From Vespula vulgaris (Eukaryota; Arthropoda; Insecta; Hymenoptera; Vespidae): DNA of 64,000 bases. How positions within the stretch are numbered: position 1 is the first letter of the stretch; each line of letters begins with the position of its first letter. The position numbers and the translations under genes were made by a program. This document shows positions 1-14,567 of this stretch, one piece after another. Where the stretch lies: assembly GCF_905475345.1 (NCBI RefSeq), contig NC_066586.1, forward strand, positions 19,522,812-19,586,811. Direction: 5' to 3'. The notes beneath the pieces were generated by a model. That model was not told where the DNA came from. It made no database searches and saw nothing but the letters and a program-made list of their open reading frames with translations.

Positions 1-1666
1 CAAGATTCAAACAATCCAGTTTCATAATCGGCATTTCATGTCGATATAATCGTATCGAAATCTTTCTGTCATTTCCTACAAATCTGATTTTCTACAAATC
101 ATTAGCAACGACCAATCGTTTCTCGTCGTCTCTAAAATGATTCGCAAAAAAATATCATCAACGTCAGATCAATTTTTAAACGAGAAGAAACGACTTTAAA
201 ACGGAAGGAAGAAAATGGAATTAATAAAAAAAAAGAAAAGAAAGAATACGATAATTTATATTGAATTATTCCATTTATCATTAGTGCTATCATTCGATCT
301 CGAGCGAAGGCATGGAAAAAGAACAAACTTTCGTTCGACCGGAAATAACATGTATATTATATATGTACATAGATATATCCATCTGTGATGAGTAAAAAAT
401 ATCGATCTTGGTACTCGCGTTATCGTATTTCATTACGGGATAAAAAGTGGAGTGCTCGCATTTGATTGACTTCTCGTGAAAATCCCTTTAACGTTTCCGA
501 CAATAGCGAACTTTGCAAAGAGAGCAAAAACTCGATTTCTACTATCGGACATATAGACAAAAAGGTTCAATATCGTAATGCGAAAAGTTTGAATTTATTG
601 TATTCATATTCTCTTTACTTTTTCATTTCTTCTTTTCTTTATCTGTATTAAAATAGAATTTTAATGTGTAACGACTCTCAAAATCTTTACCATGATATAA
701 TACACATATGTAAATACGGCGGAAACTTATTTACATATAGCTTTAGAGAAAGAGAACGCAAAAAATTGAATAAACGTGGGTGCGCGTCTACATACACGTC
801 TTACATACCAGTGGTCTAATTCGTATCACGTATTTTCAAACAATTTCGTCATTCATGAAATCGGATAAGCGATCCCACTCGTGAATAATTTCTCTCGCGT
901 ACGTCCACTATACTATTATATATTTTCGTAGATATCTATACCAAGATATCCACGGAGAGATGTATTTCATTGACGAAAATAATACCAAAATAATTATTTC
1001 ATTCGTATATTTGTTCGATCCATTTTTTCGTGATTCTATGAAAGAAACGATATCGTATAAAATTATAATCGCGAGAATCGTGACTTTTTAACGACGGAGC
1101 TTTTAATAAATTGGAATGTTACTTTGTAATCTTTGCCTTTCAAGGGTCATTCGTCAAAGCGTTCGGACGTCGGTCTTTACCACGAGAAAAAGAGAAAAAA
1201 GTTAATTGATAGCGGCTAGTGAATAGTAATAGGCAACTCTCCACGACTCTCTTGTGGGAATTAATCGATTTTCATTTTCACGCGCGACATTGCAATATAT
1301 GAAATATTGAAAAATATATGCGATTGTTCTCCGCGGTTTCTAAGAATAATACAAAAGGTATTTACTTATGATTATTAATTACTATTCTTTTTGAATAACA
1401 AAGCACGCGACTATGTGGGACGCATTTCGAAAATTAATTATATTAATATCTTTCGAAAAAACCCATAAAGCATAATCTCTTTGAAACTTTGATAAAGAAG
1501 AGCATTATATAACATCGAATCAATTTTATACGATCTTTTGAAATGTTATTAGAAAAACGGCCACAAAAGCGACGATATATTTACATGTGACTAATACATA
1601 TTTGATACTCGAAATCCGGTTCTTGAAATTTCAAAATTTACATCTTTATTATATGACCGAACCGTA

Positions 1667-1710
1667 ACCATTTAATCAACGAAAATCGGATTAAATGGTC
1701 GTTTTCGTTG
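1667..1710. repeat. Overlapping inverted repeats
   Basis: ACCATTTAATC at 1667-1677 is perfectly inverted at 1689-1699 (11 bp, 11-nt loop). CAACGAAAA at 1677-1685 is perfectly inverted at 1702-1710. The two stems overlap and could form only one at a time. No function can be assigned. Confidence 0.6.
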
Positions 1711-4605
1711 AAGGGCCGATCTAAGAAAGTTACGAAAAAATCGATATGATTAAATTCTCTGTCTTGTTTTCTTAATGGTAAAAACGATAAAAATGACTTT
1801 TACATATAGTATCTACTTTTCCTATTGGAATGATCGATTCAACTTTCTTCTTCGCGTTAAACAGAAGATACAGAATATTTTTATTTTCTTTTTTTTCCTT
1901 TTTTTTTTAGAGAAATTTCTCTGAAACGAAAGACCAAACAAATTTCTCCGAATTAACATTCGTATTTCTCGAAGTTAAATCTCGACGAGACGGCTTTGTT
2001 AAATCCAAGTGCTTCTCTTGTGACACAAATCGAATCATCTCGTGTACTTTGCAAATGCAAGGAAAAAGAATCGAGTGGATAATTAGTAAGTAAGGGAATT
2101 TCGCAAATACAACAGGAAGATTTATACCCCCTATTACGAATCAATGCGTTCGAATAGCCATCATGACTTTCTCTTCGCTAGTCTTATTCTTCTTCGCCTT
2201 CTTCTCCTTCAATATCGAAATGCAGAAAGTCAAACTCAAGGATACTCGCTTCGGTAACGCTCGTTACATCCTGTAACGCGCGAGTACATGGCCCACCTTA
2301 TTAACAAGAGTAAAAGATGCTCGGTTATTCGTTTTACGAGCTGTCGAATACGTTTATAAAGATTTCTTAATAAGCATTTCTTTCGAACGGCCTTTACAAT
2401 ACTTCTTCGCTATTTCAATCACGTTTTTACGATCGCCTCATCTCGACATTTCATACTAGGCGGATCTATCAATTGAAATAGCGAGATCCATTGAATCTTT
2501 ATTTATATTATATTTCTTCAGAGTATTTACTTTCGTCATTCTTCATCGTAATTATGAATTTAATTACAAGAATGTCCTACTTCACTACGAACAAGGTACC
2601 GTCGAGAAACACAAGAGGGTAGATTCCATATCGCTCGCGACAAAAATGATAAATTCTTGAAAGTAATATTACCGAACGATAATTATACGTTCAAAGAATG
2701 ATCCAAAAATAATGTTTTGCGTGAATTAAATTACAAATGGGTGCAAGACCGGTCGAACTTTTCGATCGTATGTTTATTCCACTTGCAACGATAAAGTATC
2801 GATCGATAAAACGAAGAATTATTCCGATGTAACTATAGAATATTCCGAGGAATGACCCTACCGATTTCGTGACTAATTTTGGCAGAGGGTTCACCGGCCG
2901 GTCAAAAGGAATAAGAGGATGAGGAAGAAGGAAAGAAAGGAAGGAAAAAGAAAAAGAGGGGTTAAGAGGAGAGAAGAACCACGAGGGTCCACGTTCTTTC
3001 TTGTCGCTGTTGGCGAATGTCCAGATGAAAAAAGAAAAAAGAAAAAAGAAACGAAGGATCCCGATGTTTTCCTGGTCCAAACTGGTTTGGCTGCGATATA
3101 TCCTTATGCGGGACGAATCGGAGAGCCGCGACGGAGTCACGTAAAGATTTAGCGTTTGGCCACCGTCTGTTTTTCTTAGAACCGAATCCTTTCTCCACCT
3201 CGAAGGGATAATAGAGAAAGAAGGAATGGAATTTATTTTAAGCCTCTTTGGATCATCGCCATTGTGAAATTGACGTATCAAATGATATTTCGTAGAATCG
3301 TGAAAATTAGAAAATTTAAGTGCTTTTCAAATATTTTCGATCGATCGATGAATTATATTCATTGAATCGTTAAATGTAGGAAAAATATTCTTCAGCGCGT
3401 AAAACGTAGGCTGGTTATTCGGGTCAAGGTTAGATCGTGCTCTCGATTTCCGAACGAAGTAATACTGTGACGTGTGAGAGAGTACTCAACGTCCATAAAT
3501 TTTCCACCCCCGAGTGCCGACGAGAAACGATAGCCATTAAAGAGACAATTAAGGCAATCCAGATGCATAACGAAGTTTGCCGTAAAACAATGGACAGAGA
3601 CAGATGTTAAATCATTGAAATATTCTCGGCATGTGAAAACGATGCTCCGATATCGTTTCGTTCTTAACCGGTTCGTTGCATATTGTTTCGAATTAATTAC
3701 GCAACAAACAAAATGTTCGTTTTCCGAGCAATTTAGTAATTCTGAAGGAACCGGTAGAAGAAAAAGTTATCGCTACGTAGACGTAACACGTTTTCCTTTA
3801 ACGATCTCTTTCGGAAACAGTTGCGATCCCATTAAATTCGACCAAGTGTAATAATCGCTCGTTTTTAGCAAATTGTTCGCAAACGTGAATCTTGAAACTG
3901 TGCTCAAGGGATATTAAAGAATAATCGGCTGAACTGGAAGAACCGCCAAGATGCTAATAATATGTATTTCCTCGTTTTCTCTCGTATGGCGTTTATTAAT
4001 GCCAAAAAGGGAATGGCTTTTCATTAAAACGGAAAAAAGGCAACACCAAGAGTGATATATTATTACACGAGAATTTTCTCGTTTTTGTTTGAACGTAAGA
4101 TAACTATTAATAATTATTTCTCAACGTTATATGTATTCTGTCGTATATACGTATTTGATCGTACTCAGGAACAAAAATTCGTATGTATGAAAGAAACGGA
4201 AAAAGAGAAGATGATTTGCCACAATAGAAACATAAAGGGATTAGCATAGTACTAAAAGATTGGCAATATGGGCGTGACAGTAGACACCATCGATTCTAAA
4301 GGTTGATGACATAGTCGATGCGAGCGCGTCCACAACCGGTAACGTGGCCATAGGCATGCCTTGATCTTTACCCGTAAATCTTTCTTTTAATGACGCGTCT
4401 GCGTGCTATAGGAATTACAATCAGGATGCTCGCAAAGCTTGTAACAGTTTTCAGTAGGACGATAAAGAGAAGGATGACGAGGACGCCAACAAAATGGTTT
4501 GGTACGCTTTCGCAAGCGGATTTCTTGCACATGTACTCGTTCGTTTGTGTACGTTTGCCTCTCTCCTATAACCATGTTCTATCTAATTAATTTCAAAAAT
4601 ATGCA

Positions 4606-4616
4606 AGAGAGAGAGA

Positions 4617-4650
<34 letters not shown>
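4606..4650. repeat. (GA)n microsatellite
   Basis: Nearly pure GA dinucleotide repeat with a few AAAG interruptions, read directly from the sequence. Confidence 0.95.
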
Positions 4651-7132
4651 AGTGAATAAGAAAAGGGAACTTTTCAATCGGGATGCGGTCGAGTATTCTG
4701 ACCGCACTGTCGTTTTAAATCAGATGAATCTTGTCTGTTAAATCTGTTTATACCTTCGTAGAAACAAACCTATTATATAATAATATCTCTTTATTTTACA
4801 TAGAAATGTATTTCATCTTGGAATGGTTTATTTTTCTCACTCATTTTAACGAGCATCGATCATACAAATACATGCAAATTTATGTATTATTTGAAAAAAT
4901 AAATACAAAGATTATCTGTTGATTCAAAGAGCGTAGATACTTCGAAAATGTGCTAGGTATACTCGTCGATGCATTTAGCAATTGATTTTCATTATATAAA
5001 ATAAAACGGCACAATTGGATTAATTCGAAAATATTTTGACAAACGCACGATATGTTCCAATTCATTTCATTTGGAGTAATGACCATAATTAATGAGTATA
5101 TAGCTCTCTTTCAATTTCCAATTAATCCTCATTTGCTTTTATCAGACAATGGCTCTCGCGATTTTGTTTTTATTTTAATTTCAACAATTTATTAGATTTC
5201 CTACGCATATTTTATTCATTAATTGTAGGTAATTGAAAAGAATATTACAAGGTTAATTATAAATTTCGTAATGCTCTCTCTACAATAAGCAATTAATTTA
5301 ATAAAATTTCGTGAGGATTAAATCGGTCGATTTCGTTGCACCATTTGTATGATTCATCGAGTTTTATGAAAATACGTATTTTTTGGTGCAAATATTTGGA
5401 TTTAAAAAAAGATAAAAGAAAACAAACGCACACGTTCTGTTTTGTGAAAAATATAAATATCTACTTGATGGTCGAAAACTACCTGGTAAATAGCTACCTT
5501 GGTTGCTGTGTCATGGAACGTGGAGCAATGCTTCACGTTTACGCGATTATGACGACTCATATTTCCATACGAACGACGACACGTAATTAAGTTTACTTAG
5601 TGACGAGACGGTCAATCATAGCCGGTCGGAGGTATCATCGAGAGACATGATATCTGTATAAATAAATTAGAAAATTTTCATCGACGATTAAATGTCGGAC
5701 TTGTTTCATTTATCTTCATTCTTTTTTTCCTTCTTTCATTTCTTTTTTCTTATGATTAACGTTAACGAAACGATCAACCGACGATATCTCTTATAATATC
5801 ATTTTTCATATTCACGAACAAGTCATTAATCCTATTGCAAATAATACAACAGTATTATTTTTAATTAAAGGATCAGCACAGTATAACAATTTCTTTTCCT
5901 AAAAACAATTTTCATGTAAAATGTTCATCGTAGAAAATTATTCGAATAACGTAAAATAGGAAATTCATTTCCCTCGCTTGTTTTGAAATTCAATGTTAAA
6001 ATATAAGTCTCTCCGTGAAATATTTCATATAGGGCTCTCTATCCTTGACATGTATATTATTATGAATATATCGCATAGGTACGAGAAGATTAGTGTTACA
6101 CGAAATGAAGTTAATTAAGATTTTAGAGAATCGTCCAACGTTCGTGATTATCTCACCGTAGAGGTTCGTTAATAGTTCGTTAGTCTTGTCTCTATAAAAA
6201 AAGAAAAAAAAGAAAAACAAATAAGAACGAAAGAAAATAAAAATTATTGCGACTGTTTTTTTGGCAATAAAAATATACGATTAATTTATTTTAAGTCGAC
6301 TACGAAAGATGCTCGCGCGAAGGCGTTGTTCGATATTAATAGTTGGTATTTCCGTACAAATGCTTGCGAAAGTCACGTCATGGAATTTAAAATAAAAAAT
6401 TGGGACTCGCAGTCTCACGATCATCGACCGGCTTACGTAGGAAAGTCTTTCGAGCTCCTCTCGGATGCTGACGCATCATCCTTCTTTCTCTTTCTTTTAC
6501 GCTCCAAGAAAACCGGCTTCCTTTAAACGTAAGAAGATTACAGACCTTAATCGTTCGTAGCTCCTGCAATAATTTTTTTGAAATGTTAAAAAATGCTATA
6601 TAGTTGCAACTTAAAGTTTCCTTTTTTTTCTTTTTCTTCTTAAATATCGATATTTACATATATTTTACTTTTCTACCTTCTAGGCCAACTATCGAAAACC
6701 TCAACATTGACATTTTATGAAATTGAATTTTATATCTGTTTTGAAAGAATCCGAAAAAAATAAAAACCAATCGGAAAACGACGTGATCAAGTTCAGAGAA
6801 TCTAGAAAGCACGGTTCAATGTACGAAGTTTATAATATTTTTACGTGGAATTAATCCGAGTTTGTTTCAAAATTCGTTCGAGTTCGGAGATGAAACGTGT
6901 TCAGAATTTACAGCGATTCTACAACGAGAAGAAGAGAAAAAAGATGAATGGATTTGAATGGATTACTTATCGAGTTTTATTTACCCGTTTTGTTATAGAT
7001 ATAAATGATATAAATGGAAGACTTTAACTAGCTCAAATGGGCTCAATCAATTATAATATTAAACCTGTAAAATTAATTTTATTTAAATTTTGTTGAGAAA
7101 TTCACATCTTTGATTCTAATTTCACGACAGAA

Positions 7133-7155
7133 CAATGTGAACAGTGTTCACATTG
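7133..7155. repeat. 23-bp near-perfect palindrome
   Basis: Two perfect 11-bp arms (CAATGTGAACA and its complement TGTTCACATTG) flank a single G. The form resembles a dimeric transcription-factor site: the AGAACA-like/TGTTC half-sites recall steroid-type receptor elements. That resemblance is inference only. It lies 11 bp before a longer hairpin. Confidence 0.6.
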
Positions 7156-7166
7156 ATGTCAGTTTA

Positions 7167-7242
7167 AATTTTAATTGGAGCAGTAAAAATCAAATTTAAG
7201 GATATTTCTCTAGAAGGCATTTTTACTGTTCTAATTAAAATT
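7167..7242 (+). ncRNA. Candidate pre-miRNA-like hairpin
   Basis: The arms at 7167-7190 and 7219-7242 pair over 24 consecutive positions as RNA, with only two G-U pairs, around a 28-nt loop. The 76-nt size and unbranched form fit an insect pre-miRNA. I do not recognise a known mature miRNA, and the stem is AT-rich, so it could also be a remnant of a small inverted-repeat transposon. The complementary strand would also fold. The structure is seen in the sequence; the miRNA identity is inferred. Confidence 0.35.
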
Positions 7243-8090
7243 ATATATATATATATATACATACATGTGAATATACTATGCATATTCTATGTACTTACAT
7301 GTACCTACAAGAATAAGTACATGAATCTATATAAGAACACGGTCATAAAGTTTGATTCCGAAAGTGCTGATGCTGGTGTAAGGATCGTGCTTGATTCTCC
7401 ACACTGGGATCTTTGATAGAACGTTGTCTCATCTTTTCTTAACAAGTATCGATTTCAAATACGAGAGCACGCGAATATCTTATTTCTTTCTTTTCGTGTT
7501 TTCGTTGCCATTCGTTTGACAAACGATACAACGTCGTTGTATCTTCTTCTTATCCTTCTCTTAAAATCTATTTTCTTTGTAGAAAAATAAGAAAATGTTG
7601 GAAAAAAATTTCATTTCATATCATTTCGCTTTGTCCACATTTATCATTTGGTAAATCGATTGATCTCGATTATGCTAATTTTATGGGAGCAAATGGAGAT
7701 GAGCTGAGAGTTGTGGAATTGGAAAAAGAATATTATCGGAACAGAATATCATAAACATCATTCATTTGACCTTTTGTCCTTAACCTTCTAACAAAAGCAC
7801 TATGTTTTAATTGCAGCTTCGTTTTCTATAAAAACCTATAAATACTTCATCGAAGATGGCGTGTTAATCGGTAGGAATAAATATTCACGATAGGAAAATA
7901 CTTATATTAAATTCCGCCATAATATTAAAATTATACATATATGTGCGTGCGTGTGTAGTTATTATATGCACGTATATATGTATATGCATGTATGTATATT
8001 GTAAGAGACTCGATAAGGAAATTAGAAACGCTTGATTTATCGTACAGGCTAATGGATCTGCGAATATCGCCCACCCACATGATGTACGGA

Positions 8091-8091
<1 letters not shown>

Positions 8092-8142
<51 letters not shown>
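8092..8142. repeat. (TA)n microsatellite
   Basis: About 25 uninterrupted TA units, with TA/CA-rich sequence on both sides. Confidence 0.95.
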
Positions 8143-8147
<5 letters not shown>

Positions 8148-10335
8148 GCATAGTTATGCGTATACACATATATAATAGTACGTCTAGCTCATTTAGAAGC
8201 ATTTAAAGCGATGGTTCCATTCAAATATGTCGTAATATGATTCCATACGAAGGAAAGTTTAAATCGAAAGTCTTCTATCAATTTCAATACGCTTTCTTCG
8301 ACAATTTCGGCATAGCTTACCAAAAATTAACATTTTACGAATAGATATGCATGGAACGCGGAAGGAGCTTACCCAGATATCGTAATATTTAATACGTTGG
8401 AATGAGAGTTAAATTTTAAAAAGAGAGAGTGATTAATATCAATGAGATAGAAAGAATAGATTATGTAAATAATTGGAAATATTTGTCAAAGCATCTTAAA
8501 GATTTTTCAAGCTTTTTTTTTATGTTCGTCGAAAAGAATAAAAGTCGAAGAACAGCGAAATCAGAATCCTCTTAGAGGATTAACTCGCATCTAAGATAAA
8601 GTAACCGCGAAGAAAGACACTTGTCTATTTCTTTTCTCTTCTACCCTTTTCAAAGACACACGTTATCGCACGCTATCGTAAATCTCCTTGAACGCGAAAT
8701 ATCAAGATATCAAAGAACACGCGAGGATTGATCAAGCATCGATTTGGACATTAATATCGTGAAGAAAATTTCTCGCACGTATTCCTTTCATCGTTCTATG
8801 TTCGATCGAGATAACGTCCTTAAAAAAATATAATAGAGAATCAAAGATCGCTCGAAATGACGACATTGAATTCGGAGAAAGCGATTTAGATTCTAACAAA
8901 CCTACGATGATGGAATAGGATCGTTTTTTATACGTCATTTTGACTAAAGATGCTTTCTCAATGTTCGGTTAAGAAATTATATTTGTGTATCTGATACGAA
9001 GTCAGAGTTGTCGGAGATGGAAACGGAGCCCTTGGTGCAATCGATCTTGGATTTTCTTCCTCCACCTTAACTCTTTCTCAAAATAATTTCTCTCGAGAAC
9101 TATGAACGTAACGACAACCATTCTTCTACTCGTTCATCAAGAGAAGACTGAATACGATAAGAGAAGAAGAAAAGAAAAAAGGATGAGAATAAACAGACGA
9201 ATGCTATTAATCAAAACGTAGATTACAAATCGCTAGTTTTCTTAATTTCTTAACAGATCGCAATATCATCTTTAATTCCAATTAGATTCAAAAAAACAAT
9301 ATCTATGACCTTTATATATCTTTAACTTTGACCTTTCGTATACCTTTTGCGGCTTGTTATATCTCGTCCAATTAGAAGACTTTCGTAGCAAATAAAACGC
9401 ACGAGAGTAACAACGGCGCGCGAGATGAAAAATCCTTCGCAAAAATTTCGGTGCAATTACTTCGAACACGCTTGAAACGCGAATCACGCTATGATACTCG
9501 ACTGAAAGAGATTCTCGTTAAAAACCTATAACTTCATAACAGCAGAATGACATCCACGATAAAGAGAATTTTTGCGATACTTATACTTCCATGGCATGGG
9601 AAATAAACAGCCGCACTCGAAATAACAACGAAACTGGCGGAAATTTTTGTGAGAAACTTTTTGACGTTTTCGTTCTCGAGTTGCGATAGCATTCGAGTTA
9701 TCCGATTATCTTCTAGGACTAGATCTAAAGTCAAGGTTTACTCTTTAAACTTGAGTTATGTAACATGAACTCGAGTTCATCTTCGAGTCAGCTTTTATAC
9801 TTTTCATATTTTTTTCTTTCTCCGTTTTGATCCAACGAACAACATTAGCGATTTCCTTTTATAATAATTTCCCCAAGCAATCGTTTCCTATTACACAATT
9901 TTTTTAGCAAAGAAAGCAAAAGTTAATTACGTGACATTAACGAACCCATGAATTAACTGGTCGCAAAGATGTCGAAGACCTTGATGTTAATACCATCCGT
10001 TCAATATACCGTCGAAGAAATTTACCGATAAATGATCATTGCAAAAAATATTGAGAAGACGTTAGATATCATCTCAATTTTTCTATTACAGATCCATATA
10101 ATTCATGGAAATAAATCGTATGTATCTACCTTCGATACGAGGTCGTAGAAATAAAAGAGATTGTTCGATTCGAACGCAAGTATTTCAATATCTCGACTAC
10201 CATATATGGTATGATGGTTGATCGACCTTTATCGATCATTATAAACGTTTAGTGCTTAATTGAGATACTACAAAATAGCAACGTTCTAGACGACCTCTTT
10301 CAATCAACATTTTTTTCGATCGAAGGTAGTAGCTA

Positions 10336-10352
10336 TCTCCCTCCCTCCCTCC

Positions 10353-10410
<58 letters not shown>
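10336..10410. repeat. (CCCT)n/(CT)n microsatellite
   Basis: A few CCCT units run into a long CT repeat. This tract produces spurious Arg-Glu and Ser-Leu reading frames. Confidence 0.95.
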
Positions 10411-10411
<1 letters not shown>

Positions 10412-11102
10412 AATGCATTAATTTAAAAAAAGATGCGCTCTCGTTCAAAGGATAAAAGCGGAGCAGAAAGCCGATAGCAATCAATCTCAAATGGCCTTGT
10501 ACCGAGGAAGGACGAGTCACAAATTTCGATAGATTCTATCGGATGATTCATCTTGCGTTTCTCACGAAACAACAGCGAAACGCATTTATAAATATACCAC
10601 GTAGCGTCTTCGCGCATTCACCGCGTAATACGAATTAACAAGGATTTTGCTAACAGAATAATATTTCAAGGTACTTTTTTTTACTATCTGTACATTCTTC
10701 TTACTATCCGTGTAGATCGTCGAGTCGCTATGTATTCGCTAATCGATGTACTAACTAGGCTTCGATGCCACTTAAGAAGAAAAAAGAAAAAAGGTACTCG
10801 GGATGTATCACGCGAGAGGGAAATTGAACTGACTTGAAGACGATCGAAAGGATAAGGACACAACGAGAGAAAAATCAACAGAATTAGAGGACTGAGATTA
10901 CTCTAGATCATAGTTAGAATCTTTTTAATGTCGTTGAGGAGGGAAGACCACTCGCGAAGATGAAAAAGGCGAAGGAGACGAAAAAGGCACTAAGGAGTGA
11001 GGTGAGACGATGGTAGTGGCAAAAGAATGGAGAGAAGAGAGGAGATACAAGGAGGATGGGTATCAAGTTGGTCGGTTGGCCTGGTAGATGACCCCCACCC
11101 TG

Positions 11103-11141
11103 TATAAAAGGCTTCTTCGACTGGCGACGACTTCAGTCTTT
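11103..11141 (+). promoter_or_regulatory. TATA box and initiator of the giant cuticle-type gene
   Basis: TATAAAAG lies at 11103-11110, and the arthropod-type initiator TCAGTC follows with its A at 11135, the usual spacing of about 30 bp. A second TCAGTT lies at 11141-11146. The start codon is about 170 nt downstream at 11304. TATA plus Inr is typical of stage- or tissue-regulated insect genes, including cuticle genes. The transcription start itself is inferred. Confidence 0.6.
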
Positions 11142-11303
11142 CAGTTCGGCTGACACACACACTGTGTACTAATCCGAAGATCATCTTAGGCCGAGGCTGA
11201 GAGAGAGAGCCTTTGGTAACGGCGCGACAACGAAGACGAAGGATGCCTTGCCAATAATAGAAGACAACAGCACTACAGGATTCTCAGTAGGATTCTCGGC
11301 AAA

Positions 11304-14300
11304 ATGCTCGCCAAGATGTGCCTTAGCCCTGCGATCTTTGCTTTCTTCACCCTGGTACGTCCCTTAGTCTACGAAAACTTCAACGTGGATGAGCCTACTA
11401 CTACTCGAGGCCAAGTGCAATCTCGTTTCTTATGTGGAAATTAAGATTCAACAGTTTCGATAGTGCGCGCGACTTTCAGTGATCACCGATCGATTTCTAT
11501 TTCTTTTTATCTCTTGATTTTTTTCAAAAAAGTGCAAAACGATCGATATCTCTTTTTTTTTACCGTTATTTTTCTTTCTTTTCCTTTTCAAATTTCGAAT
11601 CAACTTCGACAGCATCGTCATCGAGAATTTATAAATTCCGAACGGGGGAACGGACCTTGAGGAATTCTTGAAAATAGAGTAAAAGTAAAATAATCGATCG
11701 AGCACGGTATAAGTACTTAGCGATATACAAACGGTTGAGACTACAAACGCAAATATAGCGATGATACGTGCTTACATCTGCGCTCGTACGTGCGCTGGTT
11801 CGCGCGACAAAATTCCAAAGGATTACGAAATCAACGGAGCATGTCGATTCGACTGCAAATAGAAAATCGCAAAAATCGATTCGACGAACGGCTAGTAATA
11901 GAGAAGCAGCGAGCTCGATTCCATCAATCGCGGACCTTTTAATTATGATATTCCAATTTAAAAGAAAAAATCAAAGCTTACGATCTTTCGAAACAACATG
12001 ATATAATCTTTTTTTTTATAATGATATTAATTGATCAAAATGCATAAAAATCAAGTGTTTCGTTAAAAGGCAAATGAGAGATCGTAAAAGTGACTAGTCC
12101 TGAAAGTGAACGTCACCTTTCATTGATCTTGACTTCCCCATTCATCGGAGCAACAGCTGCACTACATTTCATTCATGATTCTCCGGCGACGCGTATCGGA
12201 GCAGTGTTACAAAGGCCAGACATAAACGTCTCGGTTATAGGTGTATATGTATATACTAGAAGAAAATACATGCACTCGTTAAACCTTGAACTTGTACTAT
12301 CGGTCGACTAACATCTTCTCGCTTTATCGCGACAATTCCTCAAACTCGTAATACTTGGATAATTCTGTTCCATTTTTTTCTATTTCGATAGATGATATTA
12401 ACCCTCTGATTACATTTGTTCTATCGGCATGTAACAATTTTTTTGTAAGCAATTTCGTATAAAGTTTCGAATTATAGAAAAAAGAATCGAATTGACTATT
12501 TTGTCAGAAGAATAGATTAAAAATCGAGAGAGATAAACGTATCGTTCTCATTCTTCCAAATATTTCATCGCTTATCTAAACAATCGATTAAAAGGAACAC
12601 AGCTCCATTTATAAGAAAAATATTGGATTTTTCTGTATCGTATAATTTGTTGATATAGTCAACGAATGAATTTCAGTCAATCATTCATCTGTTATCATGG
12701 ATATCTGTTATATTTTTCTTTTCTGTTTTTTCCCAGTTTCGTTACGTATCGTTTTCGGGTTCCACGTGAAACAACGTCGATGATAAAAGTTTCGCAGAGC
12801 TAAATGGATATCGATGAGTTTTATGACGAAAGAAGAAACTTTTACGTGGAATAGGATAAATTTAGATATAGGAAATAGGAAAATTCTTTTCAATTCGATG
12901 TCATCTGATTATCAAAGTAATTACAACGTATTTATTAACAAAGTATTTACAACGCGTTACAATGATATCCATTTAAACCAGACGTCTTCCATTGAAAATC
13001 CGACGATGATCGACGACTACCGGTCAAACCGTCGGATCTTTTTATCTCAGATCTTCCGAGAGACTATCTCTCGATGCAATCCATTTGTACTGTTTACAAA
13101 TCCAAGGGAGAAAGAGAGATATAAATAGAAAAAGAGAGAAAAAGAAAGAAATGCAGCGTTTAACGATACGATACGGCCGGTTAAATACGAAGCTCGCTAT
13201 CAGTTAATTTGTTCCGCATCAAAGCGTCTCCCATAGCTGTCGTTGCTCGTTACGTGCATCTTCAACGGCGTATAAGTGCCAATTTATGGCAATTTGCAAA
13301 TGACAATTCGTATATAATTTTTTATTGGTAAATCCCTTGGATCTATTAGGGATTACCTTGTAAAAGGCCAGAAATTCAATGTCGATTGTCCGTTATTATC
13401 GCGCTTATATAAATGCAATAATTTCGAAATAGTCCCAGATGAAATAGAGTCGTGGGTTGTAAAGTCGTGGATGAGCAATAAACTAAAGGACCTCATGAAG
13501 TTGAAATAAATTTATTTAACATGTACCTCATAAAGTGCGAGCGATTATTTTTCGCGTTACATCGACTAGCGAGCATAAAAATTACTTTTACAAAGATCGA
13601 ATGTACGGCCGACATTCTTCTGGTTACTCTCGCTGTTTAATAAAGAAAACCGCGAAACCACGAGCACGACTTAACGGACTTCTCGCTCGCACAATTCGCA
13701 ACGAAGTCTGACAATGAATTTTTCTACATTCTACAAAACCAGCTTTCTTTCTGCAATATACCTTCTTGCTGTCGCAACAACGCGACAATAGACTTTTCAG
13801 ACGTTCTATCGATTCTTAGTGGGTGATTGACTACATAATTAACATTACTTCGATGTTTATTCTATTACGCTCGATAAATTATTCGGTAAATTTATTTTAT
13901 CATACATATATATATATATATTTATATATATAAAGTTTAAGTAAATATCGCTGTTTAACGACGCAATGAAAAAATTTATTAAAAGGAGAGAAAATTTATT
14001 AAAGGAGAGATTTTTTTCAAAACTGAACATTATCAATACAGGGACATAAAAAGTATAGTATACTCAAGTATATCGAATAACGTTAACGTAAAACTATTTC
14101 ATATGGAAAGGCACAAATATCGATTTCTTCTTTCTACATTTTCTCGCTATCCTTCGTTCGCGATTTATAAAAGTGACTTTATCAGGATTAACAGAAATAA
14201 TCTAAAGTTCCAAAATGGCATCCGGAATTCGAAAAGAAGCAAGTAACGTCTCGATAGTCTCGTGCAAAGGGCCAGATCCCGAAAGTAGACGCTGGAAAGA

Positions 14301-14501
14301 GACAAACGATCATGAAAGAAACGATCTTGGCCTCTACAGCCGTCGGCAATATCGATGGTTGTTCCGTTACACAACTCGTTTAAGACTTTCACTAGAAAAT
14401 GATGCGTCGATTCGTCTTTTCCGATGCACGAGTCGATACAACTTTGATGATCTGACCGGCAGATTTGCTTGTGAATAATTAAGATGGTATGAAAGGAGAA
14501 G

Positions 14502-14567
<66 letters not shown>

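Larger units (their letters stand above)
1..11102. other. Intergenic region, no gene recognised
   Basis: I found no reading frame here that looks like a conserved protein. The open frames are short or are made of purine/pyrimidine-rich simple sequence; the longest (196 codons, minus strand, 2691-3281) crosses a GA/CT-rich tract and resembles no family I know. The stretch holds microsatellites (about 4606-4650, 8092-8142, 10336-10410), a 24-bp hairpin (7167-7242), a palindrome (7133-7155) and overlapping inverted repeats near 1667-1710. It could contain distal regulatory DNA or introns of a gene lying outside the window. Confidence 0.6.

Noticed and set aside
2691..3281. 196-codon minus-strand open frame
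   Set aside because: It runs through purine/pyrimidine-rich low-complexity DNA, gives a Phe/Ser/Lys-biased protein without any recognised domain, and has no clear promoter or splice context.
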